DNA of 16,140 bases, taken from an uncultured Peptoniphilus sp. Its GTDB lineage: Bacteria; Bacillota; Clostridia; Tissierellales; Peptoniphilaceae. A program made the position numbers and the translations under genes. Location of the stretch: positions 1 to 16,140 of the forward strand of contig CABTWG010000025.1 of the NCBI GenBank assembly GCA_902488455.1. Reading direction: 5' to 3'. Numbering within the stretch: the stretch's first letter is position 1; every line of letters begins with the position of its first letter. Positions 4,751 through 14,114 of the stretch are shown one piece after another. The notes under the pieces are model-generated. The model made no database searches. It was not told where the DNA came from and worked only from the letters and a program-made list of their open reading frames with translations.

Positions 4751-7135
4751 ATGTTACTACCAATTAAATGGCTAAAAGACTATGTTGATATAAATAATAA
4801 ACCTATAGAAATAGCAAACAAACTATCCTCAACAGGATCTCACGTTGAATCTATAAATAATTTTGCAGAAGATATTGAAAAAGTTGTAGTCGGAAAGATA
4901 GTTGAAATTACAAAACACCCAGATGCGGATAAGCTTGTGGTTTGTAAAATAGACGTGGGAGGCGAAACCCTACAAATCGTAACCGGAGCACCAAATGTAT
5001 TTGAAGGTGCAGTAGTGCCAGTTGCTCTTGACGGTTCAACTCTTGCAAATGATGTTCATATCAAGAAGGGAGAACTAAGAGGAGTAGAATCAAACGGTAT
5101 GCTTTGTTCTCTTGAAGAACTTGGTTATGCTCAATCAGTTATTCCAAAAGAAGCAAGAGACGGAATCTATATCTTTTCTCCTGACACTAAGATCGGATCA
5201 TGCGTAAAAGACATCCTAGATTTAAATGACGAAGTATTAGATATTGAAATAACTCCAAATAGACCAGACTGTCTTTCAATCATTGGAATGAGCAGAGAGA
5301 CTGCTGCTACATTTGATCTACCACTTATTGAACCAAAGGTTGAATTTAAAAATGAAACTGAAAATATAACAGATTTTATCGGCGAAACCGTAGTTGAAAC
5401 TAAAAAATGTAGTAGATTCTACACCAAGGTTTTAACCGATGTAAAAATCGAAGATTCACCACAATGGATAAAGAACTACTTGATGCTTGCAGGAGTTAGA
5501 CCTGTAAACAATATTGTAGACCTTACAAATTTTGTAATGCTTGAATACGGTCAACCCCTTCACGCATATGATTTAGACAAACTAGATGGAAATATCATAG
5601 TTAGAGATGCAAAAGACGGCGAAATTATAAAGACTCTTGACGAAGAAGAAAGAGCTTTAACTGCTGAAGACATTGTAATTACAGATAGATCTAGAGTTCT
5701 AGGAGTAGCTGGAGTAATGGGAGGATTCGATTCCGAAGTTACAAAGGATACAAAGAGAGTTCTACTTGAAGGCACAAGTTTCGAAAAGAGATCCATAAGA
5801 CTTACCTCAAAGAGGCTTGGACTTAGAACCGAAGCATCTGCAAGGTTTGAAAAAGGTGTAGACATAACACTTCCTAAAATTGCGGTGAATAGAGTGGCTG
5901 CCCTTGCAGAAGAAATCGGCGCTGCAAAGATTGTCGGAGGAAACTACGACACACTTAAAGAAGAACCGAAGGAAAGAGAGATTAAACTCAGACTTGAAAA
6001 GGCAAACTCTCTAATCGGTCATGAATTTAAAATAGAAGAAATCGAAGATATTTTAAATAGACTTATGATTGAAACTACTACAGTAGAAGATGGACTAGTT
6101 GCAAAAGTTCCTCCATATAGAGGAGATCTTGAAATCGAAGCGGATCTTTTCGAAGAAGTGGCAAGAATCTATGGATTTGAAAATATAGAACCAAAACCAC
6201 TTTTCGGTGGACTTACAAAAGGCGATAGACCTAGATTTAGAAATATTGAAATAAAGATTAAAGAAATTCTAAAAGCCTACGGATATAGCGAATTTATGTC
6301 CTACAGTTTTATAAGTCCTTCAGTATTCGATAAACTTAACCTAGAAGAAGGGTCAGATCTACTAGACTTTATAAAGATCATAAATCCACTTGGAGAAGAA
6401 TACTCTGTAATGAGAACTACATTAATCTCCAATATGCTTGAAATTCTCTATAAAAACTACTCAAGATCAAACGAAGTATGCAGTGGATTTGAATTTGGAA
6501 ACACATTTATAAAACAAGAAGGAAGCCTACCAAAAGAAGTTTTAAAACTCTGCATAGGAAGCTATAATCATGGCGACTTCTACGACTTAAAAGATATGAT
6601 TGTAAATATCCTTTGGAGTCTATCAATAGAAGATCTTAGATTCGAAAGAACAGAAGTGCCATACCTACACCCAGGTAGAGCCTCTGATCTATATGCAAAC
6701 GGAGTATACCTAGGATCATTTGGTGAAGTAAACCCAATCGTTCTTAAAAACTTTGGAATCAAGAATAGATGCTTGGTAGGAGAATTAAACTTCGATACAA
6801 TCGTTGAAATGGCATCAGACAACAGAGTCTACAAGCCACTTCCAAAATTCCCTGCAATGAAGAGAGACTTTGCCTTTGTAATAGATAAAGAAATAGATGC
6901 AGGACAACTTGAAGAAGTAGCTAGAAATAACGGAAGTGAACTACTAGAAGATTTCAAAGTATTTGACGTATACACTGGAGAAGGAATAGATGATGACAAG
7001 AAGTCTATAGCCTTTAGTTTGACTTTTAGAGCAGAAGACAGAACCCTAACAGACCAAGAAGTAGAAAAAATCTCTGAAAAAGTTGTGGAAGAAATAGAAA
7101 AGCAATTTGATGGTAAACTTAGGAGCGGAAAATGA
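4751..7135 (+). CDS. pheT: phenylalanyl-tRNA synthetase beta subunit
   Basis: Partner of PheS; it holds the editing site for mischarged Tyr-tRNA-Phe and much of the tRNA contact surface. The 794 residues follow the bacterial order: an N-terminal EMAP-type tRNA-binding domain (about 43-150, HPDADKLVVCKIDVG), the B3/B4 editing domain (215-385, including VDLTNFVMLEYGQPLHAYD), B5 (about 405-475), a catalytic-like core (490-680) and a C-terminal ferredoxin-like anticodon-binding domain (697-790, KFPAMKRDFAFVI). Length and order are complete with no gap. The ribosome binding site AGGAGG overlaps the pheS stop codon and the gap is eight bases, so the two subunits should be made in step. The stop overlaps the next ATG as ATGA. 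Confidence 0.98.
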   Translation: MLLPIKWLKDYVDINNKPIEIANKLSSTGSHVESINNFAEDIEKVVVGKIVEITKHPDADKLVVCKIDVGGETLQIVTGAPNVFEGAVVPVALDGSTLANDVHIKKGELRGVESNGMLCSLEELGYAQSVIPKEARDGIYIFSPDTKIGSCVKDILDLNDEVLDIEITPNRPDCLSIIGMSRETAATFDLPLIEPKVEFKNETENITDFIGETVVETKKCSRFYTKVLTDVKIEDSPQWIKNYLMLAGVRPVNNIVDLTNFVMLEYGQPLHAYDLDKLDGNIIVRDAKDGEIIKTLDEEERALTAEDIVITDRSRVLGVAGVMGGFDSEVTKDTKRVLLEGTSFEKRSIRLTSKRLGLRTEASARFEKGVDITLPKIAVNRVAALAEEIGAAKIVGGNYDTLKEEPKEREIKLRLEKANSLIGHEFKIEEIEDILNRLMIETTTVEDGLVAKVPPYRGDLEIEADLFEEVARIYGFENIEPKPLFGGLTKGDRPRFRNIEIKIKEILKAYGYSEFMSYSFISPSVFDKLNLEEGSDLLDFIKIINPLGEEYSVMRTTLISNMLEILYKNYSRSNEVCSGFEFGNTFIKQEGSLPKEVLKLCIGSYNHGDFYDLKDMIVNILWSLSIEDLRFERTEVPYLHPGRASDLYANGVYLGSFGEVNPIVLKNFGIKNRCLVGELNFDTIVEMASDNRVYKPLPKFPAMKRDFAFVIDKEIDAGQLEEVARNNGSELLEDFKVFDVYTGEGIDDDKKSIAFSLTFRAEDRTLTDQEVEKISEKVVEEIEKQFDGKLRSGK

Positions 7136-7674
7136 AAAAGACAAAAGTAGTTATTGATGATATGAATTTCTACGTCATTGGAAACGAGGACGAAAAATAT
7201 ATCAGATCTTTAGCTAATAAATTAGACAATAATATAAAAGAGGTAAAGAGAAACAACTACAGATTGAATCAGATGCAAGCAGTTCTACTGGCTTCTTTAA
7301 ACCTTCTCGATAAAGCTGAAAAGAATCAAAAGATTCTAAACGAAGCTAAAGATATATCAAAAGACGAAGAAAAACTTATGAGTGTGATTGAAGAGTTGGA
7401 AAATCAAAAAAAATCCAATGCAGAAAGCACTGAAAAGTACAGAGCTGAATTCAAAAAGAATAGAGAACTGGCTGATGAAATAAATGCTCTAAAGGAAGAG
7501 AACAAAAACTTAATCTCTGATATAAATCAAAAGAAATTAGACATTAAACTTTTAAAAGAAGACTTAGAAAACCAAGAAAAGAGCAAGAAAAAGTTACACG
7601 ATACAATATATGAAAATCAAAAACAAATAATAGAACTTTCAAGAAGAATTGAGAATCTAACCAATGAAGATTGA
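7132..7674 (+). CDS. zapA: ZapA-like cell division protein with long coiled coil
   Basis: ZapA binds FtsZ and bundles protofilaments at the division ring. The N-terminal about 65 residues match the family: KVVIDDMNFYVIGNEDEKYI, a helix with DNNIKEV, and QMQAVLLASLNLLDKAEK, which corresponds to the AALNLADEL-type helix. The rest (about 66-178) is a long charged Lys/Glu/Asn-rich coiled coil, making the protein 180 residues against roughly 85-110 for ordinary ZapA. Start chosen at the ATG at 7132, in a 4-nt overlap with pheT and six bases after AGGAG at 7121-7125. A run of eight A at 7406-7413 lies in frame. The position after pheT is conserved in many Firmicutes. The ZapA domain call is good; the function of the extension is unknown. 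Confidence 0.85.
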   Translation: MKKTKVVIDDMNFYVIGNEDEKYIRSLANKLDNNIKEVKRNNYRLNQMQAVLLASLNLLDKAEKNQKILNEAKDISKDEEKLMSVIEELENQKKSNAESTEKYRAEFKKNRELADEINALKEENKNLISDINQKKLDIKLLKEDLENQEKSKKKLHDTIYENQKQIIELSRRIENLTNED

Positions 7675-9964
7675 ATTACTAGCTCCAGCAGGTAAGATGG
7701 ACTCACTTATTGCGTCGATAAATGCAGGTTGTGACGCCATATACCTCGGAGGAAGAAGATTTTCAGCAAGGGCATCTGCTATTAACTTTTCAGACGAGGA
7801 GATAGTAGAGGCTGTAAAACTTGCCAAGATGAGGGGAGTTAAAATATTTGTAACTACCAATATTTTAATTTCTGATGGCGAGCTTAATGAATTTTTTGAA
7901 TATATAGATTTTTTAAATAAAGCAGGGTGCCATGGAGTAATAGTTCAAGACCCTGCTTTAGGGTTTATATTGTCAAAAATGTATGAGGATTTGGAAGTTC
8001 ACGCTTCGACCCAAATGACAATAAATAACTACTACGGTGCGAAGTATGTAAAAGAGCTTGGATTTGAAAGAGTGGTTATGGCCCGTGAAGTCGGCACTGA
8101 TACGATTAAAAAGGTATCTGAACTTGGAATAGATATAGAACACTTTATCCATGGCGCACTATGCATTTCATACTCAGGTCAATGCACCATGAGCTCTCTA
8201 ATTGGAGGAAGGTCGGGAAATAGGGGAGCCTGTGCCCAAGCTTGTAGAAAGCCTTATGAAATTTTAAATCCTGACAAGACAGTATTTTCTGAGAAAAAGT
8301 ACTTCCTTTCACCTAGGGACTTAATGAGCTTTGATACCATCGATGAACTTATAAAAGCTGGAGTCAACTCATTTAAAATAGAAGGAAGAATGAAAAGGCC
8401 AGAATATGCCTATGAAGTTGTGCGTGCCTATAGAAAAAAACTCGACAACGCTCTTGAAAAACATGGTATAGAGAATGTTGAACAACTATTTAATAGACAG
8501 TTTACAAAAGGTCTTGGATTCAATGACTTTGGAAGAAGTCTTATGTCCTATGATAGACCTGATAATAGAGGAGTTGTAGTAGGAAAATATAAAAATGGAT
8601 ATATTTTCTTAGAAACAGAGTTAAAATCTGGAGATGGAATCGAATTTAATCTAAAAAATGGTAAGTACAAAGGCTTTACCATTAATGAGGATTTAGAAAA
8701 GGGTAAAAACAGAATCAAGCTTCCATTTGATGTTGAAGAAAACTCCGATGTTAGAAGAACTTATTCGAAAGAACTAGAAACAAGTATAGATGAGAAGATC
8801 GAAAGCATCTACAAACTACCGATTGAGTTTGAAGTAAATGTAAAAGTTGGAAGCCCTATTCATGTATTTGCAAAATCAATGGGTAAAACTTCCGAATATA
8901 TTTCAGAAAACTTAGTTGATAAAGCAAAAAACATGCCTATTTCTATCGAGAACATAAGAAAATCTTTTGAAAAAATAAATGACACAGACTTTTTCTTAAA
9001 AAGTGAGGACGATATAGAAATTGTAACTGATGGAGAATCTTTTGTGCCTGTAAGTGTTCTTAATGAAGCGAGAAGGGAAGCTATAAAGAACTTAGAAAAT
9101 TTATTTTTTTATAAAAATAGTGAAAAAACTCCTTACGAATTTATATATGAAAAGAGAAAGACTACAGATACTGGACTGACTCTAGAAATAAATGATTTGG
9201 ATATTTTGGACGGACTAAATTTAGATGGAATAGAAATAGTATATTTTCCACTTAAAGATATAGAAAAATTATCTGAGTATTCTTTTAAAAATACTAAGAA
9301 GTATATAAAACTTCCCCAGATTTTATCTGACGAAGAACTTGAAAAAGCCAAAGAGAAGATCGAAAAGTACAAACCAGAAGGACTACTACTTAACAATCTC
9401 GGTCAACTTGAAATCTTTAAAGACTTAGATATTCCACTTACCTTGGACAGTTCCTTTAATATTTTCAACTCTCTATCTGGAGAATTCTTTTTAAAACAGG
9501 CAGATTGCATAAGTCTATCAAACGAACTAAATTTAAACCAAGTAAAAGAAATTAGAAAGAAACTAAGTGGAGACCTTGAATCCATAGTTTATGGTTATCT
9601 AAACGTGATGGTAATGGAACACTGTCCAATTTCAATTGAACTAAATTGTAAAGATAATTCCAACTGTGAAAGATGCAGAAGAAACGGACTTCATTACCTA
9701 CGAGACTCTATGGGAGAAGATTTTGGCTTTAGAAGAGAGAACAAGAGAACGATAATCTATAACTCTCATCCTTTGCTATATGAAAATAAAAATTTAGTAA
9801 ACTTTGTAGATAGAAGAAGGATAGTGCAAACAGTAGAAGATGCAGAAACTATGAATATGGTTCTTTCTGCATTTAGAGAAAATGAATTTAATAAACTGAA
9901 AGATTATTTGAAAGATAGAGATATAGTAGCAACGAGAGGACATTACAACAGAGGTATATTATGA
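7664..9964 (+). CDS. long peptidase U32 family protein (DUF3656 type, RlhA-like)
   Basis: Named for collagenase-like peptidase U32, but characterised members such as E. coli RlhA and TrhP are RNA hydroxylation factors with an Fe-S cluster, so an RNA-modifying role is more likely than proteolysis. The N-terminal half (1-260) is the U32 barrel: LLAPAGKMDSL, CDAIYLGG, EVHASTQMTINN, then four cysteines Cys167, 174, 190 and 194 in the GxRSGNRGACAQACRKPY region, and LSPRDLMS and FKIEGRMKRPEY. The middle fits the DUF3656-type extension of long members. A second cysteine group, Cys654, 662, 668 and 671, lies near the C-terminus, and the protein ends TRGHYNRGIL, close to the family's T-G-H-F-R-G-V motif. 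766 residues, full length. It overlaps zapA by 11 bases with no clear ribosome binding site, so it is probably coupled; mutS2 overlaps its stop by ATGA. The RNA target is not deducible. Confidence 0.9.
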   Translation: MKIELLAPAGKMDSLIASINAGCDAIYLGGRRFSARASAINFSDEEIVEAVKLAKMRGVKIFVTTNILISDGELNEFFEYIDFLNKAGCHGVIVQDPALGFILSKMYEDLEVHASTQMTINNYYGAKYVKELGFERVVMAREVGTDTIKKVSELGIDIEHFIHGALCISYSGQCTMSSLIGGRSGNRGACAQACRKPYEILNPDKTVFSEKKYFLSPRDLMSFDTIDELIKAGVNSFKIEGRMKRPEYAYEVVRAYRKKLDNALEKHGIENVEQLFNRQFTKGLGFNDFGRSLMSYDRPDNRGVVVGKYKNGYIFLETELKSGDGIEFNLKNGKYKGFTINEDLEKGKNRIKLPFDVEENSDVRRTYSKELETSIDEKIESIYKLPIEFEVNVKVGSPIHVFAKSMGKTSEYISENLVDKAKNMPISIENIRKSFEKINDTDFFLKSEDDIEIVTDGESFVPVSVLNEARREAIKNLENLFFYKNSEKTPYEFIYEKRKTTDTGLTLEINDLDILDGLNLDGIEIVYFPLKDIEKLSEYSFKNTKKYIKLPQILSDEELEKAKEKIEKYKPEGLLLNNLGQLEIFKDLDIPLTLDSSFNIFNSLSGEFFLKQADCISLSNELNLNQVKEIRKKLSGDLESIVYGYLNVMVMEHCPISIELNCKDNSNCERCRRNGLHYLRDSMGEDFGFRRENKRTIIYNSHPLLYENKNLVNFVDRRRIVQTVEDAETMNMVLSAFRENEFNKLKDYLKDRDIVATRGHYNRGIL

Positions 9965-12321
9965 AAGAACTAAGAGCAATAAAGACCCTTGAATTTGATA
10001 AAATTTTAGAAAATTTAAAGACTAAATGTGAATCTGATTTAGGAAGAGAATTGGTTCTTCAAACTGATATCTCTACATCCCAGTCTGAAATAAATAGAAG
10101 GCTTAAAGAAACTGATGAAGCTGTAGATATTATAGATAAAAAAGGAGAGCCACCTCTCTTTGGAATTTCTGATATAAAATCTGCCACCTCAAGATTGGAG
10201 CTAGGCGGAACATTGGGAGCCAAAAGCCTTTTAAACATATCTGACTTTTTAAGAGTTTCTAGACTTTTAAAAAAATATATAGCGGAGGAAGACGAAGAGG
10301 GAAGAAGCCACGAAATAATTGAGGACATGGCGAGTTTACTCTTTACATCTAAACAGATTGAAGACAGGATAAACGAGTGCATAATCTCTGAAGAAGAAAT
10401 CTCTGATTCTGCAAGTCCAAAACTTAAGCAAATTAGAAGAAATATTTTTGTTAAAAACAAACAGATTAGAGAGAAATTAGACTCTATAGTTAACTCAGGC
10501 TCCAAGTATCTTCAAGACAATATTGTAACTATGCGTGAAGGCAGGTATGTAATTCCTGTTAAAACTGAAAACAAAAATAAGATAAAAGGACTTGTTCACG
10601 ACATGAGTGCCACTGGACAGACAGCATATATAGAGCCAATTGCCGTTGTGAATTTAAACAACGAGCTTAGAACTCTTGAGATAGAAGAAAGGGAAGAGAT
10701 AGAGAGAATCTTGGCAGAGCTCTCCGCATACGTTGGAGATTATTCCCTACAAATAAGAAGTAATCAGGATATACTATCAAGCCTAGATTTTATTTTTGCA
10801 AAGGCTAAACTTGCAATGGAAATGGAAGCAACAAAGCCTAAAATAAACGACGATCTCTATTTAAAACTCTATAATGCTAGACATCCATTACTTAAAAAGA
10901 ATGAAGTAGTTCCAATAAATATAAGTCTTGGTGGAGAATTTACTTCTCTTATAATTACAGGACCAAACACTGGTGGTAAGACTGTAACTTTAAAAACAGT
11001 AGGACTTTTAAATTTAATGGGACAGTATGGTCTTTTTATTCCGGCAGAAGAAGGATCTCAAATTGGAATATTCGATAAAATTTTCTCCGATATAGGAGAC
11101 GAACAATCCATAGAACAATCACTTTCCACATTTAGTTCACACATGGTAAACATCGTGAATATTCTAGAAGAAGCTGATGAAAGAAGTCTCGTTCTATTCG
11201 ATGAACTTGGTGCTGGAACAGATCCAACAGAAGGAGCAGCCCTTGCAAGATCGATTATGGATTTTATGCTAGAAAGAAAGATAAGATGTATCTCCACAAC
11301 CCACTACAATCAACTTAAAACCTATGCACTAACCACTGAAGGAGTTCAAAACGCATCTATGGAGTTCGACGTAGATACATTAAGACCAACATATAAATTA
11401 ATCATAGGAATCCCAGGAAAGAGTAATGCATTTTTAATTTCCAAAAGGCTTGGACTTAGAGATGATATCATAGAAGATGCGAAGAAACAGATGTCAAAAG
11501 ATAATATTGAATTCGAAAAAGTCTTAGAAAACATAGAAAAAGACAGATGGGAAATCGAAAAACATCGTTCAGAGGCAGAGCTTTACAAGATTGATTTAGA
11601 AAAACAGAACAAAAGACTCGAAGAAGAGCTAGCTTCAATGAAAGAAAAACGTGAAGATATCCTTGAAAAAGCAAGAAGAGAAGCAAGACAGATCATAAAT
11701 CGTGCAAAAGAAGAATCTGAACTTGCCCTTTCAGAAATAAAAGACGTAGTGGGAGAAGTATCGAAGGACCAAGCGAGAAGACTACAAGAATCACAAGACT
11801 TAATCAGAGAAAATCTAAACAAAACATCTAATAAAGAAAAGATTACAATAGAAGCAGTGAAAAATCCTGCAGAGAATATAAAACCTGGAGAGATGGTGAT
11901 GATAGCTTCACTTAATGCTAAAGGAACAGTGCTAGAACTTCCAGACTCAAATGGAGAGGTTCTTGTTCAAGCGGGAATGATGAAGATGAAAGTTAAAAAG
12001 GAAGCCATCATACGTATAGAAGACGAAGAAACGAAGAAATCTTCCACCAAAGATATTATTAAGAGTAAATCTAGGACAGCAACCACAGAAATAGATGTGA
12101 GAGGAAGAAACTTCGACGATGCAAAGATAGAAGTGGACAAATTTTTAGATGACAGTTATCTTTCTGGACTAAAATCTGTTAGAATAATACATGGAAAGGG
12201 AACGATGGTTCTAAGAGAAAAATTAAGAGCAGATTTTAAAAAGAATAAATATATAAAATCTTTCGACGACGCAAGCTACAACGAAGGCGGAAACGGAGTA
12301 ACGGTAGTTACATTTAAGTGA
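9961..12321 (+). CDS. mutS2: MutS2 ATPase/Smr endonuclease-domain protein
   Basis: MutS2 proteins are MutS-like ATPases outside mismatch repair. They have been linked to suppression of recombination and, in Bacillus, to splitting collided ribosomes. The 786 residues run: a core and lever region, Walker A GPNTGGKT (334-341), FSSHMVNI, Walker B region LFDELGAGTDPTEGAAL (412-428), STTHY switch (445-449), a long coiled coil (about 505-620), a KOW-like beta domain (640-688) and a C-terminal Smr domain (710-786) with DVRG and HGKGT (744-748). The usual sixth residue, Gly, after HGKGT is Met here; the catalytic His and the Asp of DVRG are kept. It starts within the U32 stop (ATGA), with GAGGT at 9951-9955. 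argS follows after seven bases. Confidence 0.97.
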   Translation: MKELRAIKTLEFDKILENLKTKCESDLGRELVLQTDISTSQSEINRRLKETDEAVDIIDKKGEPPLFGISDIKSATSRLELGGTLGAKSLLNISDFLRVSRLLKKYIAEEDEEGRSHEIIEDMASLLFTSKQIEDRINECIISEEEISDSASPKLKQIRRNIFVKNKQIREKLDSIVNSGSKYLQDNIVTMREGRYVIPVKTENKNKIKGLVHDMSATGQTAYIEPIAVVNLNNELRTLEIEEREEIERILAELSAYVGDYSLQIRSNQDILSSLDFIFAKAKLAMEMEATKPKINDDLYLKLYNARHPLLKKNEVVPINISLGGEFTSLIITGPNTGGKTVTLKTVGLLNLMGQYGLFIPAEEGSQIGIFDKIFSDIGDEQSIEQSLSTFSSHMVNIVNILEEADERSLVLFDELGAGTDPTEGAALARSIMDFMLERKIRCISTTHYNQLKTYALTTEGVQNASMEFDVDTLRPTYKLIIGIPGKSNAFLISKRLGLRDDIIEDAKKQMSKDNIEFEKVLENIEKDRWEIEKHRSEAELYKIDLEKQNKRLEEELASMKEKREDILEKARREARQIINRAKEESELALSEIKDVVGEVSKDQARRLQESQDLIRENLNKTSNKEKITIEAVKNPAENIKPGEMVMIASLNAKGTVLELPDSNGEVLVQAGMMKMKVKKEAIIRIEDEETKKSSTKDIIKSKSRTATTEIDVRGRNFDDAKIEVDKFLDDSYLSGLKSVRIIHGKGTMVLREKLRADFKKNKYIKSFDDASYNEGGNGVTVVTFK

Positions 12322-12328
12322 GGTAAAA

Positions 12329-14038
12329 ATGATAGATTTCAAACAAGAAATAGCAAAGATATTAGCAGATAAAATAGAAAGTTTGACAGAAGAAGATATT
12401 TTAGCGCAAATTGAAATACCACCATCATATGAGATGGGCGACTATGCATTTCCAGTATTTTCACTAGCCAAAATATTTAGAAAAAATCCTAATATGATTG
12501 CAGAAGAAATGGCATCAAGCATAGATTCGAAATATTTTGAAAAAGTTGAAAGCAAGGGAGCTTATATCAACTTCTTCACAAATAAAGAAGCACTTTCAAA
12601 AACTGTAATAGAAGAGATTTTAAAAGAAAAAGAAAATTATGGAAAATCTAAAATTGGTGAAGACAAGACCATAATAGTTGAATATTCAAGCCCTAACATT
12701 GCAAAGCCATTCCATATAGGACATATTAGAACTACAATAATTGGAGACAGTTTAAAGAAAATCCATAAATTCTTAGGATATAATGTGGTATCTATAAACC
12801 ATCTAGGTGACTATGGAACTCAATTTGGAATGCTTATCTATGCGATTAAAAATTGGGGAAATATTGAAGAGATTGAAAAGAATCCAATTCCAGAACTTTT
12901 AAAACTCTACGTTAGAGTAAACAAAGAAGCAGAAGAAAACGAAGAAATAAAAGATGAATGTAGACATTACTTCGCAAGCCTAGAAAAAGGCGATGAAGAA
13001 GCTGTAAAAATCTGGAAGTGGATTAGAGAAATCTCATTAAAAGAATTTAACATGGTCTACGATTTACTTGGAATAGAATTCGATTCCTACAATGGAGAGT
13101 CTTTCTATTCGGATAAAATGCAAAAACAAGTAGATAGAATGGAAGAGCTAGGAATATTGAAAGATTCTGAAGGCGCAAAAATAGTTGACTTAGAAAAATA
13201 CAATCTTCCACCAGCATTAATATTAAAATCAGACGGATCTACAATCTATATAACTAGAGATATAGCAGCGGCAGAATATAGACACGAAACCTATCACCCA
13301 GAAAAGAATATATATGTAGTAGCAACAGAACAAAACCTACATTTCAAACAACTAAAAGCAGTCTTAGAAGAAATGCAATACGATTGGTATGATGAAGTAA
13401 CTCACGTTGCCTTTGGTATGATAAACCTAGCGGATGGCAAACTTTCCACAAGACAAGGAAGAGTAGTATATTTAATCGATGTACTAAATAAAGCCATAGA
13501 AAAAATCATGGAAATCTTAGATGAAAGAGAAAAGACCAGTGGAGTTAAAATCGAAAACAAGGAAGAGCTTGCAAAACAAGTAGGAATAGGAGCTATTAAA
13601 TTCCAAGAATTATTCAATCAAAGAATAAAAGACTACACATTTGATTGGGACAAGACCCTATCATTTGAAGGAGAAAGTGGACCATACGTTCAATATGCCC
13701 ACGCTAGAATTTGCTCGCTACTAAATAAAGGTAATTTCGATATAAATTCCAAAATAGATCCAACGCTTCTAAACAATGAAATGGAAATCAATATACTTAG
13801 AAATCTTTACAAATTTACAGAAGTAGTAAAGGATGCAGCAGAAAAATATGAACCATTCTTTATAAGCAGGTACGTAGTAGAATTAGCAAAAGACTTCAAT
13901 AAGTATTACAATCAAGTAACCATAAACGTAGATGATGAAAAACTTAAAAATACAAGGCTTATGCTTTGCTACTCAGTAAAGAATGTGATATCTGAAGGAC
14001 TATCATTACTAGGAATAGAAGCACCAGAAAAAATGTAA
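12329..14038 (+). CDS. argS: arginyl-tRNA synthetase
   Basis: Class I synthetase that charges tRNA-Arg in the cytoplasm. The 569 residues contain an N-terminal ArgS-specific domain (about 1-90) and the HIGH motif intact at 129-132 in SSPNIAKPFHIGHIRTT. NHLGDYGTQFG follows, then a degenerate KMSKS loop KLSTRQG (371-377), and a C-terminal DALR anticodon domain (about 450-569) starting near SGPYVQYAHAR and ending LLGIEAPEKM. The KMSKS loop lacks its second lysine; ArgS enzymes of this kind are known to use a lysine just upstream of HIGH, here Lys126. GAGGT at 12320-12324 overlaps the mutS2 stop and sets the ATG. Last gene of the operon: a strong terminator follows within 25 bases. Confidence 0.98.
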   Translation: MIDFKQEIAKILADKIESLTEEDILAQIEIPPSYEMGDYAFPVFSLAKIFRKNPNMIAEEMASSIDSKYFEKVESKGAYINFFTNKEALSKTVIEEILKEKENYGKSKIGEDKTIIVEYSSPNIAKPFHIGHIRTTIIGDSLKKIHKFLGYNVVSINHLGDYGTQFGMLIYAIKNWGNIEEIEKNPIPELLKLYVRVNKEAEENEEIKDECRHYFASLEKGDEEAVKIWKWIREISLKEFNMVYDLLGIEFDSYNGESFYSDKMQKQVDRMEELGILKDSEGAKIVDLEKYNLPPALILKSDGSTIYITRDIAAAEYRHETYHPEKNIYVVATEQNLHFKQLKAVLEEMQYDWYDEVTHVAFGMINLADGKLSTRQGRVVYLIDVLNKAIEKIMEILDEREKTSGVKIENKEELAKQVGIGAIKFQELFNQRIKDYTFDWDKTLSFEGESGPYVQYAHARICSLLNKGNFDINSKIDPTLLNNEMEINILRNLYKFTEVVKDAAEKYEPFFISRYVVELAKDFNKYYNQVTINVDDEKLKNTRLMLCYSVKNVISEGLSLLGIEAPEKM

Positions 14039-14060
14039 CATAACAAAATAAGAAGAATAA

Positions 14061-14085
14061 AAAGGGACTTAAAAGTTCCTTTTTT
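14061..14085 (+). terminator. intrinsic terminator of the pheS-argS operon
   Basis: AAAGGGACT at 14061-14069, loop TAAA, AGTTCCTTT at 14074-14082 with one G-U pair, running into six T at 14080-14085. It lies 23 bases after the argS stop and is the only clear terminator I see from pheS onward. Confidence 0.88.
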
Positions 14086-14114
14086 ATCTATATAAATGAA
14101 ATAAAGGAGGATAT

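Noticed and set aside
7406..7413. Run of eight A in zapA as a possible slippage or frameshift site
   Set aside because: The frame continues smoothly on both sides with coiled-coil sequence, and A-runs are expected at this base composition; nothing suggests programmed slippage.
10059..10505. 148-codon open frame antisense to mutS2
   Set aside because: It lies wholly opposite a strongly conserved coding region, is rich in Ser/Leu/Ile as expected for the complement of AT-rich Glu/Lys/Asp codons, and lacks its own promoter context. The other long antisense frames in the synthetase and U32 genes share this pattern.
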